Assembly: GCA_028282785.1 (NCBI GenBank) | Contig: JANQHE010000069.1 | Coordinates: forward strand, 1-64,000 | From: Bacteroidales bacterium | GTDB taxonomy: Bacteria; Bacteroidota; Bacteroidia; Bacteroidales; UBA12077 | Direction of reading: 5' to 3' | Length of the DNA stretch: 64,000 nucleotides | Part shown: positions 42,909 to 53,025 of the stretch, in pieces | Numbering within the stretch: the first letter of the stretch is position 1 | Layout of the letters: every line of letters begins with the position of its first letter | Notes under the pieces: model-generated | What the model was told of the DNA's origin: nothing | What the model saw: only the letters and a program-made list of their open reading frames with translations | Databases searched by the model: none | Made by a program: the position numbers and the translations under genes

Positions 42909-44015
42909 ATGAAAAATACTGCTTTTACACAATTTCATATTGAATTGGGAGCAAAAATGCTTCCTTTTGCCGGTTATAATATGCCAATTGAATACACTGG
43001 AATTAATGATGAACACATTACCGTTCGAGAAAAAGTTGGGGTATTTGATGTTTCGCATATGGGTGAGTTTTGGGTTAAAGGCCCTAAAGCTTTCAATTTA
43101 GTTCAAAAGGTTACCTCGAATAATGTTGCCGATTTATATAATGGAAAAGTTCAATATTCTTGTTTTCCAAACGGAAAAGGAGGAATTGTTGATGATTTAC
43201 TGGTTTACAAAATTGATGATGAAACTTATTTATTAGTTGTGAATGCTGCAAATATTGATAAGGATTGGGCTTGGGTAACAAAGAATGCCCAAGAAATGGG
43301 GATGGAGATTGGAAAAGAGGTTTACAATGCTTCCGATGAAATCGCACAATTAGCTATTCAGGGGCCATTAGCTTTAAAAGCGATGCAAAAATTAACTTCG
43401 GCTAATGTTGTTGATATGGAATATTATACTTTCCAAAAGTGCGAGTTTGCAGGAATTAAGGAGGTAATTTTCTCAACAACCGGTTATACAGGATCTGGAG
43501 GATGTGAAATCTATGTTGCAAATGAAGATGCTGAAAAATTATGGAAAGCTGTTTTTGAAGCAGGAGAAGAGTTTGGAATTAAACCTATCGGACTGGGTGC
43601 CCGCGATACATTAAGATTAGAATCCGGATTTTGTTTATATGGAAATGATATAGATGATAATACTTCCTCAATCCAGGCAGGATTAGGATGGATCACTAAA
43701 TTTGTTGAAGGTAACGATTTTATTGACCGCGAAAAGTGGGAAAAACAAAAAGAAGAAGGAGTTAGCCCACGTTTAAAAGGCTTTATTATGGAGGATAGGG
43801 GAATTCCTCGTCAACATTATAAAGTTGTCGATGCAGAAGGTAATGAAATTGGAGAGGTAACATCAGGAACAATGTCGCCAATTCTTAAAAAAGGAGTTGG
43901 AATGGCTTATTTAAATAAAGGTTTTTGGAAAGCAGGAACAGAAATTTTTATAGAAGTTCGTAACAAAAAACTGAAGGCTGTAGTTGCTCGTCCACCTTTT
44001 CATGAAAGCAAATAA
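42909..44015 (+). CDS. gcvT: Aminomethyltransferase, glycine cleavage system T protein
   Basis: 368 residues with typical GcvT features: YNMPIEYTG near the start, [25 protein letters not shown], and [17 protein letters not shown] for folate binding. It transfers the methylene of the lipoyl-bound aminomethyl group to tetrahydrofolate and releases ammonia. The other glycine cleavage genes are not in the window. Flanking terminators suggest that it is a single transcription unit. Confidence 0.96.
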   Translation: MKNTAFTQFHIELGAKMLPFAGYNMPIEYTGINDEHITVREKVGVFDVSHMGEFWVKGPKAFNLVQKVTSNNVADLYNGKVQYSCFPNGKGGIVDDLLVYKIDDETYLLVVNAANIDKDWAWVTKNAQEMGMEIGKEVYNASDEIAQLAIQGPLALKAMQKLTSANVVDMEYYTFQKCEFAGIKEVIFSTTGYTGSGGCEIYVANEDAEKLWKAVFEAGEEFGIKPIGLGARDTLRLESGFCLYGNDIDDNTSSIQAGLGWITKFVEGNDFIDREKWEKQKEEGVSPRLKGFIMEDRGIPRQHYKVVDAEGNEIGEVTSGTMSPILKKGVGMAYLNKGFWKAGTEIFIEVRNKKLKAVVARPPFHESK

Positions 44016-44032
44016 TCAATTAAAATATCTTA

Positions 44033-44061
44033 AAACCCTACAGATTCTGTAGGGTTTTTTT
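44033..44061 (+). terminator. Rho-independent terminator after gcvT
   Basis: AAACCCTACA and TGTAGGGTTT pair over a 5-base loop and are followed by further T residues. It is 17 bp after the stop. Confidence 0.88.
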
Positions 44062-44094
44062 GTAGATTTGTTAGAGTAACTAAAAGATAAGATT

Positions 44095-44769
44095 ATGGGA
44101 TATTACATTGATTTGGAATCCATTTCTATTGACCAGTATAAAAAGAGATTAGAGTCAGGATATTTACCTCCCAGCCGAATGATTCTTAAAGAAAAAATTG
44201 ATGAAAGATTAGATCAACTTAAGAATTTGGGCATAAAGAATGTAAAAGAGTTAATTCAAACTCTTAAGAAAAAAGATAAGTTGGAGGAGTTATCGAAGAT
44301 TGATAGTTTATCTGAGGATTATTTGAAAATGCTTTTAAGAGAATTAAATAGTACGTTACCTAAGCCAAATAAAATAAGTGAGTTTTCCGGTATTTCAAAG
44401 GAAATACCTTTAAAGCTGGCAAAAATCGGAATAAAAAACACCAAAAATCTGTATGATAAAGTTATAACTAAAGCCGACAGGGAAGAACTTGCTAAAATGA
44501 CCGGAATAAACAAAACAGAGGTTTTGGAATTAACCAAGTTAACAGACCTATCACGAATTAAATGGGCAGGTGTAAATTTTGCCAGGATGTTATATGATCT
44601 AGGATTTGATACTGTTGAAAAGGCATCTAAGGCTGATCCGGTTGATTTACATAAAAGAATTAATGAAATAAATAAGGAAAAAGGAATTTACAAGGGACAT
44701 ATCGGATTAAATGATATTAGGATATTTGTTAATGCTGCAAACGAAGTTCCTCAGGAAGTTGAATATTGA
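44095..44769 (+). CDS. DUF4332-like helix-hairpin-helix protein
   Basis: 224 residues, almost entirely helical, with repeated LxxLGIKNxKEL units (LKNLGIKNVKELIQ, LAKIGIKNTKNLYD, LYDLGFDTVEKA) that look like nonspecific DNA-binding helix-hairpin-helix motifs, as in DUF4332. The role is unknown. It is 6 bp before the ComB-like gene. Confidence 0.75.
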   Translation: MGYYIDLESISIDQYKKRLESGYLPPSRMILKEKIDERLDQLKNLGIKNVKELIQTLKKKDKLEELSKIDSLSEDYLKMLLRELNSTLPKPNKISEFSGISKEIPLKLAKIGIKNTKNLYDKVITKADREELAKMTGINKTEVLELTKLTDLSRIKWAGVNFARMLYDLGFDTVEKASKADPVDLHKRINEINKEKGIYKGHIGLNDIRIFVNAANEVPQEVEY

Positions 44770-44775
44770 TACTTT

Positions 44776-45504
44776 ATGAACAACATAGAAATCTGCTTAG
44801 CCCCTAAACTTATTGATAATTACAGACTAGATAATAAAATTATAGTCATAGTTGATATACTTCGCGCTACTACAATAATAACCACTTTATTTGAAAATGG
44901 ATTGGCAAAACTAATTCCTGTAAAATCACTTGAAGAAGCTGAGAGTTATAAGAAACAAGGGTTTTTAGTTGCTGCCGAAAGAAATGGTAAAAAAGTTGAT
45001 TTTGCCGATTTCGGCAATTCACCATTTGAATTTACTCCGGATAGAGTTGAAAATGAAACTTTGGTTTATAGCACTACCAACGGAACTAATACGATCAATC
45101 TTGTTAGAAACGCTAATGAGGTAATAATTGCATCGTTTTTAAATTTGAGAAGTGTTGTTGAATACTTAGTAAAGCAAAATAAGGATGTTTTGATTTTATG
45201 TTCAGGTTGGATGCAGGATTTTTGTACGGAAGATTTTCTTTTCTCAGGTGCAATTACAGAAAAACTAATTCGTAAGAATAATTTCTCTTTTGATTCGGAT
45301 CAGGTTCAATCTGCATTAGATTTGTGGAGAATAGCTAAAAATGATCTTTCGAAATACATTAAAAAGCTATTTCAATATAAGAGATTAATGCAATTCGGAT
45401 TTAAGGAAATTATTGATTACTGTTTTCAGTTCAATCTCTCAGAGGTACTACCAGTTATGGAAGAGAACCATATAATTGATCTTAAAAAAATAGCTCCGAC
45501 ATGA
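44776..45504 (+). CDS. comB: 2-phosphosulfolactate phosphatase (ComB family)
   Basis: 242 residues with the ComB pattern: IVIVDILRATTIITTLFENG at the start, AAERNGKKVDFADFGNSP and YSTTNGTNTI. ComB hydrolyses 2-phosphosulfolactate in coenzyme M or sulfolactate synthesis. In bacteria lacking coenzyme M its true substrate is unclear, and ComA or ComC genes are not nearby. The family assignment is firm; the physiological role is not. Confidence 0.88.
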   Translation: MNNIEICLAPKLIDNYRLDNKIIVIVDILRATTIITTLFENGLAKLIPVKSLEEAESYKKQGFLVAAERNGKKVDFADFGNSPFEFTPDRVENETLVYSTTNGTNTINLVRNANEVIIASFLNLRSVVEYLVKQNKDVLILCSGWMQDFCTEDFLFSGAITEKLIRKNNFSFDSDQVQSALDLWRIAKNDLSKYIKKLFQYKRLMQFGFKEIIDYCFQFNLSEVLPVMEENHIIDLKKIAPT

Positions 45505-45661
45505 GTTTTTTATTCGATGGTTTATTCTTAATTTTATGATCCATTTTTTTTCGAATAGAAAGGTGTTGAATATCATAAAATTTTATCATTTTATTTTAAA
45601 ATTTATTTGCATCTTGCAGTCTCAAATTAATAATAGTTAATAAATTAAAAAACAATACATT

Positions 45662-46732
45662 ATGAGAAAGCACATATTTAATGCTGGTCCATGTAAATTA
45701 TCAGATCCACTTTTGAAAAACTCGGCTGAGGCAATTCTTGAATTAAACGGAATTGGTCAATCATTAATTGAAATTTCGCACAGAAGTAAAGAGTTTCAGG
45801 CAGTAATGGATGAAACCGTAGAATTAATGAAAGAAGTTTTGAGTATACCCGAAGGATATTCGGTTTTATTCTTAGGTGGCGGTGCCAGTTTACAATTTGC
45901 TATGATTCCTTATAATTTCATGAAATCAAAAGCATTTTATATTAACACTGGCACGTGGTCTACTAAAGCGATTAAAGAAGCTAAATTATTTGGAGAAGTT
46001 GAAGTTGTTTCTTCGGAAGATAAAAACTTTACATATTACCCAAAAGGATTTAATATTCCTGATGATGTAGATTACGTTCATATTACAACAAATAATACGA
46101 TTGCAGGCACTGAAATTTTTGAGGATTTAGATGTAAAAGCACCTTTAATTGCTGATATGTCCTCAGATTTCTTAAGTCGTCCTGTTGATGTGGCAAAATA
46201 TGACTTGATATATGGCGGTGCGCAAAAGAACTTAGGACCTGCGGGTGTAACTTTTGTAATTATTAAAAATGAATTGTTGGAAAAAGTTGCCGATCGTCCA
46301 ATTCCAACGATGTTAAAGTATAGTATTCATGTTGATAAAGGTTCAATGTTTAACACTCCTCCGGTATTCAATATTTTTGCTGTAAGAGAAACTTTGAAAT
46401 GGGTTAAATCAATGGGTGGAGTTGAAGCTATGGAGAAATTGGCAAAGGATAGAGCTGATCTGTTATATGGTGCAATCGACGAGAGTAAAATGTTTACCTG
46501 TCCTGTTGCAAAAGAAGATCGTTCAAGAATGAATATAGTTTTTGTTTTTGAAGAACAATATAAAGGTAAGGAAGCTGACTTTATAGCATATGCCGCTGAA
46601 AGAAATTGTGTCGGAATTAAAGGACACCGTTCTGTTGGTGGTTTCCGAGCTTCTACATATAATGCTTCTACAATGGAAGACGTTCAAGCATTAGTTCAAG
46701 CTATGAAAGATTTTGAAGCTAGCAATGCATAA
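45662..46732 (+). CDS. serC: Phosphoserine aminotransferase
   Basis: 356 residues of the SerC family: [10 protein letters not shown] at the start, [27 protein letters not shown], and the PLP lysine in [12 protein letters not shown]. It converts 3-phosphohydroxypyruvate and glutamate to phosphoserine. It is followed by a terminator-like hairpin and then the serA homologue, the usual Bacteroidota arrangement. Confidence 0.96.
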   Translation: MRKHIFNAGPCKLSDPLLKNSAEAILELNGIGQSLIEISHRSKEFQAVMDETVELMKEVLSIPEGYSVLFLGGGASLQFAMIPYNFMKSKAFYINTGTWSTKAIKEAKLFGEVEVVSSEDKNFTYYPKGFNIPDDVDYVHITTNNTIAGTEIFEDLDVKAPLIADMSSDFLSRPVDVAKYDLIYGGAQKNLGPAGVTFVIIKNELLEKVADRPIPTMLKYSIHVDKGSMFNTPPVFNIFAVRETLKWVKSMGGVEAMEKLAKDRADLLYGAIDESKMFTCPVAKEDRSRMNIVFVFEEQYKGKEADFIAYAAERNCVGIKGHRSVGGFRASTYNASTMEDVQALVQAMKDFEASNA

Positions 46733-46752
46733 AAATAATACTAAAGATAAAT

Positions 46753-46782
46753 GACTCAAAGCCCAGGCTTTGGGTCTTTTTT
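46753..46782 (+). terminator. Hairpin with T-run between serC and serA
   Basis: GACtCAAAGCC, a CA loop and GGCTTTGgGTC, followed by six T. The stem is good with one mismatch, so it may attenuate transcription into the serA homologue. Confidence 0.75.
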
Positions 46783-46804
46783 ATAAAACCTAAAACTAAA
46801 CAAA

Positions 46805-47725
46805 ATGAAGAAAGTTCTTGTTGCAACTGAAAAACCCTTTGCTCCGGCAGCAGTAGCTCAAATTAAAGAAGTTTTAGATAAAGCTGATTATGAATTGGTT
46901 TTATTGGAAAAATATTCAGATAGCTCAGAATTACTAAAAGCCATTGAAGATGTTGATGCTTTAATTGTTCGTTCTGATAAAGTAACAAAAGAAGTTATTG
47001 ATGCGGCAAAAAACTTAAAAATTGTTGTACGAGCTGGCGCTGGTTACGATAATCTTGATTTGGATGCTTGTACAGCAGCTAATGTTGTAGCTATGAATAC
47101 GCCAGGACAAAATTCGAATGCAGTTGCAGAGTTAGCTATTGGAATGGCAGTTATGATAGCCCGTGGAAATTATAATGGTAAGGCAGGAACAGAGTTACGT
47201 GGTAAAAAATTAGGTATTCACGCCTATGGTAATGTTGGACGATTTGTTGGTGAAATTGCCAAAGGGTTTGGTATGGATGTTTTTGCTTTTGATCCTTTTG
47301 TAGATAAAGGATTAATTGAAAAGGACGGAGTAAATGCAGTTAATTCTGTGGAAGATCTATATTCTACTTGCCAATATATTTCATTACATATTCCTTCTAA
47401 TGAAAAAACAAAAAAATCAATTGGGTATGATTTACTAAATAAAATGCCAAAAGGTGGTACTTTAGTTAATACTGCACGAAAAGAAGTTATTAACGAAGAA
47501 GAGCTTCTAAAACTATTTGCGGAAAGAGAAGACTTCAGGTATGTTTCTGATATTGCTCCTGATTGTAAAGATGAGATAGCTGAAAAGTACGAAGGAAAAT
47601 TCTTTTTTACACCAAAGAAAATGGGTGCACAAACAGCAGAAGCTAATATAAATGCGGGAGTTGCAGCAGCCCATCAAATAATTGATTTTATCGAAAATAA
47701 GATTGAAACTTTTAAGGTAAATTAA
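46805..47725 (+). CDS. serA: D-3-phosphoglycerate dehydrogenase-like protein (short form)
   Basis: 306 residues, without an ACT regulatory domain. The NAD-binding motif reads GIHAYGNVGRFVGE, and VVRAGAGYDNLD and NTPGQNSNAVAE are typical of the 2-hydroxyacid dehydrogenase family. It should make 3-phosphohydroxypyruvate for SerC. The catalytic His normally found in TPHxGAxT is replaced by Lys (TPKKMGAQT); from memory this is common in Bacteroidales homologues, so it is not necessarily inactivating. Confidence 0.88.
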   Translation: MKKVLVATEKPFAPAAVAQIKEVLDKADYELVLLEKYSDSSELLKAIEDVDALIVRSDKVTKEVIDAAKNLKIVVRAGAGYDNLDLDACTAANVVAMNTPGQNSNAVAELAIGMAVMIARGNYNGKAGTELRGKKLGIHAYGNVGRFVGEIAKGFGMDVFAFDPFVDKGLIEKDGVNAVNSVEDLYSTCQYISLHIPSNEKTKKSIGYDLLNKMPKGGTLVNTARKEVINEEELLKLFAEREDFRYVSDIAPDCKDEIAEKYEGKFFFTPKKMGAQTAEANINAGVAAAHQIIDFIENKIETFKVN

Positions 47726-47755
47726 TAAAAACTCAATTTTAACATACAAACAAAC

Positions 47756-49006
47756 ATGGCAATAATAAAACCATTTAAAGGCTTAAGGCCTCCAAAAGAG
47801 ATTTCTAAAGATTTGGCATCGTTACCATACGATGTAATGAATAGCGAAGAAGCTGCTGTGATGGCAGAAGGTAAAGATTGCTCATTATTACATATTACAA
47901 GAGCAGAGATTGATTGTGAACCTGGAATAGACATTCATTCTGATACAGTTTATGAAAAAGCTGTTGAGAATTTCAAGGCATTCCAGGATAAAGGTTGGTT
48001 AGTTCAAGATGATGAAGCTAAATTTTATATTTACGCTCAAACCATGGATGGCCGTACTCAATACGGTATTGTAGGCGCTGCTGCTTGTGCTGATTACCAC
48101 AATGGAATCATTAAGAAACATGAGCTAACTCGTCCGGAAAAAGAAGACGATAGAATGGTTTTAACTCGCTATACAAATGCGAACATTGAACCGGTATTCT
48201 TTTCATATAAGGCTGTTCCTGAAATTGATGCAATAGTTGAGAGCATTGTAAAAGCACAGGAAGCTGATTACGATTTCGTTGCTGAAGATGGATTTGGACA
48301 TCATTTTTGGGCAATTAATGATGCTGAAACAAATAACAAATTAGAAGAGTTATTTGCGACAAAAGTTCCTTATACATATGTAGCGGATGGACACCACAGA
48401 ACTGCTGCAGCTGCAAGAATCGGAGTAGAAAAGCAAGGGCAAAATCCTGATCATACCGGTGATGAAGAATATAATTTTTTTATGGCTGTTCATTTCCCGG
48501 ACAATCAATTAAAAATAATTGATTATAATAGAGTAGTTAAGGACCTAAATGGTTTATCGGAAGGAGAATTAGTAGAAAAACTAGCTTCTTCATTCGAAAT
48601 TGAAAAAATAGGTTCTGATATATATAAACCTGCTAAATTGCATGAATTTAGTATGTATTTAGCTGGAGATTGGTATAAATTAACGGCAAAAGAAGGAACT
48701 TATGATGATCAAGATCCTATTGGAGTTTTAGACGTTACAATTCTTTCAAAACAGGTCCTTGAACCACTATTTGATATTAAAGATCTAAGAACTTCCAAAA
48801 GAATTGATTTTGTTGGCGGTATCCGTGGTTTAGGTGAACTAAAAAAACGTGTTGATAGCGGTGATATGAAAGTTGCTTTTGCTTTATATCCGGCATCACT
48901 ACAACAGTTAATTGATATTGCTGATTCGGGAAATATTATGCCTCCTAAAACTACTTGGTTTGAACCAAAACTTAGGAGCGGATTAGTAATTCATAAACTG
49001 GATTAA
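47756..49006 (+). CDS. DUF1015 family protein, putative serine kinase-like
   Basis: 416 residues of DUF1015 with SLPYDVMNSEEA near residue 22, HELTRPEKEDDRM, and YVADGHHRTAAA with a His pair. The fold is related to ParB/Srx-like nucleotide-binding proteins, and a relative, SbnI, phosphorylates free serine. Its constant place after serC and serA in Bacteroidota supports a link with serine metabolism, but the enzymatic reaction of this family member is not established here. Confidence 0.85.
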   Translation: MAIIKPFKGLRPPKEISKDLASLPYDVMNSEEAAVMAEGKDCSLLHITRAEIDCEPGIDIHSDTVYEKAVENFKAFQDKGWLVQDDEAKFYIYAQTMDGRTQYGIVGAAACADYHNGIIKKHELTRPEKEDDRMVLTRYTNANIEPVFFSYKAVPEIDAIVESIVKAQEADYDFVAEDGFGHHFWAINDAETNNKLEELFATKVPYTYVADGHHRTAAAARIGVEKQGQNPDHTGDEEYNFFMAVHFPDNQLKIIDYNRVVKDLNGLSEGELVEKLASSFEIEKIGSDIYKPAKLHEFSMYLAGDWYKLTAKEGTYDDQDPIGVLDVTILSKQVLEPLFDIKDLRTSKRIDFVGGIRGLGELKKRVDSGDMKVAFALYPASLQQLIDIADSGNIMPPKTTWFEPKLRSGLVIHKLD

Positions 49007-49031
49007 AACATTAATTGATTATATCTATTTT

Positions 49032-49060
49032 AAAAGAGGGATTAAGTATCCCTCTTTTTT
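49032..49060 (+). terminator. Rho-independent terminator after the DUF1015 gene
   Basis: AAAAGAGGGAT and ATCCCTCTTTT pair around a 5-base loop, with further T residues following. It is 26 bp after the stop. Confidence 0.88.
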
Positions 49061-49108
49061 ATATAAACAAACCTGATATTTATCTTTTTAACAGAACTAC
49101 TTTTTTAT

Positions 49109-49116
49109 TACTTTTG
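49109..49116 (+). promoter_or_regulatory. Candidate -7 box TACTTTTG for the YggS-like gene
   Basis: It matches TAnnTTTG, lies 30 bases before the ATG and comes after a terminator. No TTG is present at the usual distance upstream. Confidence 0.4.
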
Positions 49117-49145
49117 AAGCTCATTAAATTAATTTAGTTTGATTA

Positions 49146-49817
49146 ATGGGTGTTTCCGACAACATAAAACAATTCTTAAAAACAGAAATCCCGGAGAATG
49201 TAAAGTTAATTGCAGTTTCTAAAACCAAACCGGTCGAAACTATTCTTGAGGCATATCAATCCGGCCATAAAATATTTGGTGAGAACAAAGCGCAGGATTT
49301 AGCTTCAAAATATGAGCAGTTGCCAAAAGATATTGAATGGCACATGATCGGTCATATGCAAAGCAATAAAGTGAAATACATTGCCCCTTTTGTTAGTTTA
49401 ATTCATGGAGTTGATAGTTTTAAACTATTGAAAGTAATAAATAAAGAAGGAGAGAAGAATAAAAGGAAAATAGATTGTTTATTACAATTTCATATTGCCA
49501 CCGAAGAAACAAAATTTGGATTAGATCTGATTGAAGCAAGTAAATTTCTGACTACAGAAGAATTCGGAAACCTGGAATATGTAAATATTTGTGGAGTAAT
49601 GGGTATGGCTACTTTTACTGAAAATGAAGATACGATTCGCACTGAATTTAAAGAATTAGTTCATATCTTTAATGAGTTGAAAAATATATTTTTTGCGAAT
49701 AACAATAGCTTTAAGGAAATCTCAATGGGTATGTCCGGCGATTATAAAATAGCAATAGAAGAAGGGGCAACAATGGTTAGGATTGGAAGTTTGCTATTTG
49801 GAATACGTAATTATTAA
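49146..49817 (+). CDS. YggS/PROSC family PLP homeostasis protein
   Basis: 223 residues of the YggS family: LIAVSKTKPVETI carries the PLP lysine, and IFGENKAQDLASK, WHMIGHMQSNKVKYI and MGMSGDYKIAIEEGATMVRIGSLLFG follow. It maintains free pyridoxal phosphate. It is followed 27 bp later by the DHODH-like gene. Confidence 0.94.
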   Translation: MGVSDNIKQFLKTEIPENVKLIAVSKTKPVETILEAYQSGHKIFGENKAQDLASKYEQLPKDIEWHMIGHMQSNKVKYIAPFVSLIHGVDSFKLLKVINKEGEKNKRKIDCLLQFHIATEETKFGLDLIEASKFLTTEEFGNLEYVNICGVMGMATFTENEDTIRTEFKELVHIFNELKNIFFANNNSFKEISMGMSGDYKIAIEEGATMVRIGSLLFGIRNY

Positions 49818-49844
49818 AAAATAAACAATTAAATATATAAACTT

Positions 49845-50813
49845 ATGAGTCAATTGGAAACCACTTATTTGGGGTTAAAACTTAAAAATCCTGTGATTGT
49901 AGGTAGTTCAGGTTTAACAAGTTCTAATGAAAAAATTAAGAAAATTGAAGAAAAGGGTGCTGGAGCAATAGTATTAAAATCAATCTTCGAAGAACAAATT
50001 AAATATGAGGCTGGAAATATAGCAAACGGATCAGATTCACCGGAGGCTTGGGACTATGTTAATCATTATATAAAACAAAATACGATTCAGGAGTATCTTG
50101 AATTAATAAAACAAGCTAAAAGTGAAGTTAAGATTCCTGTTATAGCAAGTATAAACTGTGTTTCTGCAAAGGAATGGGTAGGATTTGCAAAGAGTATTGA
50201 AGAGGCTGGTGCTGATGCTATTGAAATTAATGTTTTTATATTACCAAATGATAGGAATGCTAGTGCAGAGCAATATGAAAATATCTATTTTGATTTAGCA
50301 GCAAAGTTAAAGGATACTATAAAAATTCCTTTTGCATTCAAGTTAGGCTCACATTTTTCAAATCTTGTAGGATTTATACAAAAATTAAATGTACCCGGTG
50401 TTGTTTTATTTAACAGATTTTATGCACCGGATATTGATATAGATAATTTAAAGTTTACATCTGCAGAAGTATTTAGTTCACCTGCGGATATAAGAAATTC
50501 ACTTCGTTGGGTTGGGATTATTTCATCTAAAATATCTAATTTGGATATTGCAGCATCAACAGGAGTTCATGACGGCAAAGCAGTTGTAAAACAAATATTG
50601 GCAGGAGCTGGTGCGGTTCAGGTTTGTTCAACCTTATATAAAAACGGGATAGATCAAATTGAAACAATACTGAAAGAAGTAGAGGAATGGATGAATAAAC
50701 ACGGATATGAAAATATTAATGAGTTTAAGGGAAAAATGAGCTATTCAAAAATTGATGACCCATTAGTTTATGAGAGATCTCAATTCATGAAATATTTCTC
50801 AAGTGTACAATAA
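49845..50813 (+). CDS. Dihydroorotate dehydrogenase-like protein
   Basis: 322 residues with a TIM-barrel FMN-binding pattern: LKNPVIVGSSGLT, IPVIASINCVS, and the C-terminal phosphate-binding ASTGVHDGKAVVKQILAGAGAVQVCS. It resembles the DHODH-like branch in Bacteroidota annotated separately from PyrD, with no electron-transfer partner subunit nearby. It might oxidise dihydroorotate or dihydropyrimidine. It ends at a strong bidirectional terminator. Confidence 0.88.
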   Translation: MSQLETTYLGLKLKNPVIVGSSGLTSSNEKIKKIEEKGAGAIVLKSIFEEQIKYEAGNIANGSDSPEAWDYVNHYIKQNTIQEYLELIKQAKSEVKIPVIASINCVSAKEWVGFAKSIEEAGADAIEINVFILPNDRNASAEQYENIYFDLAAKLKDTIKIPFAFKLGSHFSNLVGFIQKLNVPGVVLFNRFYAPDIDIDNLKFTSAEVFSSPADIRNSLRWVGIISSKISNLDIAASTGVHDGKAVVKQILAGAGAVQVCSTLYKNGIDQIETILKEVEEWMNKHGYENINEFKGKMSYSKIDDPLVYERSQFMKYFSSVQ

Positions 50814-50814
50814 T

Positions 50815-50845
50815 AAAAAATCCCGCTTAAGCGGGATTTTCTTTT
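50815..50845. terminator. Bidirectional terminator between convergent genes
   Basis: AAAATCCCGCTTAAGCGGGATTTT is a perfect 24-bp palindrome flanked by A- and T-runs, so it can work for both the DHODH-like gene and the minus-strand gene beginning at 51339. The stop codon of the latter (50827-50829) lies inside the hairpin. Confidence 0.9.
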
Positions 50846-51339
50846 TTATCTTCAATTATTCTTAACAACTCAAAATATAAAGATTTTTTATCGTCCTGAA
50901 TATCCTCAATTGTATTCTTTAACCTAAAAATACAAGCTTCTGCTGTTATACCATCAATTTCTTCTAAATTATCAATAACTGTAAAAGCATCGAACGCCAA
51001 CTGAAAATCAGATTTAATAAATATATCCGTAAATATTTCCACCGATTTGCTGTAATCCAGTCCGTTTTTCCAACAAGAGGAAACAAGTAAAGACATTATG
51101 TCTTTATAATCAGGATTTAAAAGAGACTGTGTCAATACAGGGGCACAATCCTGGTTGTTTAAGTTTTCAAGTATTTTTACAATTTCATCTCGAATGATAG
51201 TATCAGTAGTATTTTGTAAAAGCCTAATGACTTCGGTTAATATTTCTTTATTCCCTTCTGTTTCAATATACCTTAAAGTTTCTAAAATCAATGATTGATT
51301 CCCTGATTCCAGATGTTTTATAACTTCTTTATTATTCAT
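50827..51339 (-). CDS. HEAT-repeat-like helical protein
   Basis: 170 residues of paired helices (LESGNQSLILETLRYIETEG, LLQNTTDTIIRDEIVKILEN) resembling HEAT or armadillo repeats, without a signal peptide or catalytic motif. The last helices are acidic (LKNTIEDIQDDKKS). Its role is unknown and probably involves protein binding. It is convergent with the DHODH-like gene and uses the palindrome at its end as terminator. Confidence 0.78.
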   Translation of the reverse strand: MNNKEVIKHLESGNQSLILETLRYIETEGNKEILTEVIRLLQNTTDTIIRDEIVKILENLNNQDCAPVLTQSLLNPDYKDIMSLLVSSCWKNGLDYSKSVEIFTDIFIKSDFQLAFDAFTVIDNLEEIDGITAEACIFRLKNTIEDIQDDKKSLYFELLRIIEDKKENPA

Positions 51340-51534
51340 TATTTATAATGATTTATTCTTATTTCCGGAGCATAACTAACCGAAACAAAATTAGAACAAT
51401 TCCGCTTAATTATTAGTTATTAAGATTATTATTTTCTATATTAGTTCGGAAAAATACTCAGTTTTTTAAAACAAAATTGAAAAACCGATCGTAGAAAATC
51501 TTGTAATTTCAAGTATTAGCGTGAGATCGAAATT

Positions 51535-51563
51535 TTGTTTTTTAAAAAAAAGTGTTAATTTTA
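51535..51563 (+). promoter_or_regulatory. Candidate promoter TTG-N18-TAATTTTA
   Basis: It resembles the Bacteroidota -33/-7 consensus (TTG, about 19 bases, TAnnTTTG), with A in the last position. It lies 45 bases before the lipoprotein ATG at 51608 and follows a divergent gene. Confidence 0.4.
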
Positions 51564-51607
51564 CTACAAATTGTGATATACTGGTAACAATTAATAGACA
51601 GCTAATT

Positions 51608-52540
51608 ATGAATATTAAATTATTACATCGTAGAGCTTTATATTTTTTAGCATGTATTATTGCCTTCGGAATAATAACAGGTTGTGCTTCAGATAAAAAG
51701 AAAGGTAAAGATTCAGATGATTTAGTTACAATCGATTCACTGGAAATTGATGAACAATTAATTCAGGACGTGAAAACTGTAAAAGAGATTTTTTACTCTT
51801 TGCCGTCACCTCTGGAAACCGCAATGATCTTGAAGCAAGCTGGTGCGAAATATAATGAAGAGCTTCTAAATCCTACAGATAATGTTTCAAGATATGTTAC
51901 CAATAAAAGCATGGCATTGAATCTTGGAATTTATACTACAGATTTAAGTTATGCCAGTTTATTCGATCAGACACAAGCTACAATTAATTACATGAATGCA
52001 GCCAAAAAAATGGCTGAGGGGCTGGGTATTCTTAATGCTATTGATGAAGATGTAATTGAAAGATTAGAAGCTAATATTAACAACCGGGATGTTATTATGG
52101 ATATCATTTCGGAAACTATTATGAATTCAAGCTCATTTTTTGAGGAAAATGACAGGCAGGCTTTATCAACCATTGTTTTAGTAGGAGGTTGGGTAGAAGG
52201 CTTATATATCGCAACAAATCTTGTGGGAGCTGATGCAGATTTTAATAACAATGAACTTATTAATAGAATCATTGATCAGAAGTTAACACTTAGTACGGTA
52301 ATAAGTTTGTTAGATGAAAGTTCTGATAATGAAGATGTTCAGGCTGTAATGACTAATGTTAATGAACTTAAGGCAATTTTTGAGAAGGTTGAAATTACAA
52401 CTTCTAAAATTGAGCCAGTTACAGATGAAGAAACAAATATAACAACCCTGAAATCTGAGACAACCATTTCTATGAGTCCTGCGACTTATAATGAATTAAA
52501 AGAAAAAGTTAAGGTAATACGAAGTAATTATATACTATAA
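51608..52540 (+). CDS. Lipoprotein of unknown function
   Basis: 310 residues from ATG 51608. A GTG at 51521 would add 29 residues before the signal peptide and would use the presumed promoter as coding sequence. A hydrophobic segment ending in GIITGC marks a lipobox with Cys after residue 20, followed by a Lys/Asp-rich linker. The rest is helical and includes LETAMILKQAGAKYNEELLNP. I do not recognise the family. It is followed 13 bp later by a small secreted protein gene, so the two probably act together at the envelope. Confidence 0.8.
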   Translation: MNIKLLHRRALYFLACIIAFGIITGCASDKKKGKDSDDLVTIDSLEIDEQLIQDVKTVKEIFYSLPSPLETAMILKQAGAKYNEELLNPTDNVSRYVTNKSMALNLGIYTTDLSYASLFDQTQATINYMNAAKKMAEGLGILNAIDEDVIERLEANINNRDVIMDIISETIMNSSSFFEENDRQALSTIVLVGGWVEGLYIATNLVGADADFNNNELINRIIDQKLTLSTVISLLDESSDNEDVQAVMTNVNELKAIFEKVEITTSKIEPVTDEETNITTLKSETTISMSPATYNELKEKVKVIRSNYIL

Positions 52541-52553
52541 AATATCCTCTGCT

Positions 52554-53000
52554 ATGAAAAAAATATACCAGATATTAATTGTATTAACTGTATTGGCTCT
52601 AATACCTTTTTATAGTAATTCGCAATGTAAGAGTTTTGCTAAAAAAGTTTGTAAATTAGAATTAACACCATATATACATGATGGTAACTATAATGCTGCT
52701 ATTTTGACTGAAGGTGAGGATGCTGAGTTATATAAAACATTTTATGCCGGACAAAACTACAGAATATATATATGTGGTTCAGATGCCCTGCCAGAAATTG
52801 AATTTCAGGTGCTTGATGTAAATAGAAATGTTTTATATGATAACAGAAAGAATGATTATTCAAGAGTTTGGGATTTTAAGTTACAAGCAAGCCAACAACT
52901 TATAATTTCGTTAAGAGTAAAAAATAGTGAAGGAGAATCAGAAGAATTAGTTAGTGGTTGTGTAGCTATAATGTTTGGTATAAAAGAAGAAGCTGATTAA
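52554..53000 (+). CDS. Small secreted protein of unknown function
   Basis: 148 residues with an N-terminal signal peptide (ILIVLTVLALIPFYSNSQ). The mature part is a beta-rich domain with three cysteines (CKSFAKKVCK and SGCVAIM), with YAGQNYRIYICGSDALPEIEF in the middle. No family is recognised. It is co-oriented and 13 bp after the lipoprotein gene. Confidence 0.75.
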   Translation: MKKIYQILIVLTVLALIPFYSNSQCKSFAKKVCKLELTPYIHDGNYNAAILTEGEDAELYKTFYAGQNYRIYICGSDALPEIEFQVLDVNRNVLYDNRKNDYSRVWDFKLQASQQLIISLRVKNSEGESEELVSGCVAIMFGIKEEAD

Positions 53001-53025
53001 TAAAATTAAGATATTTTAAAAGAAT

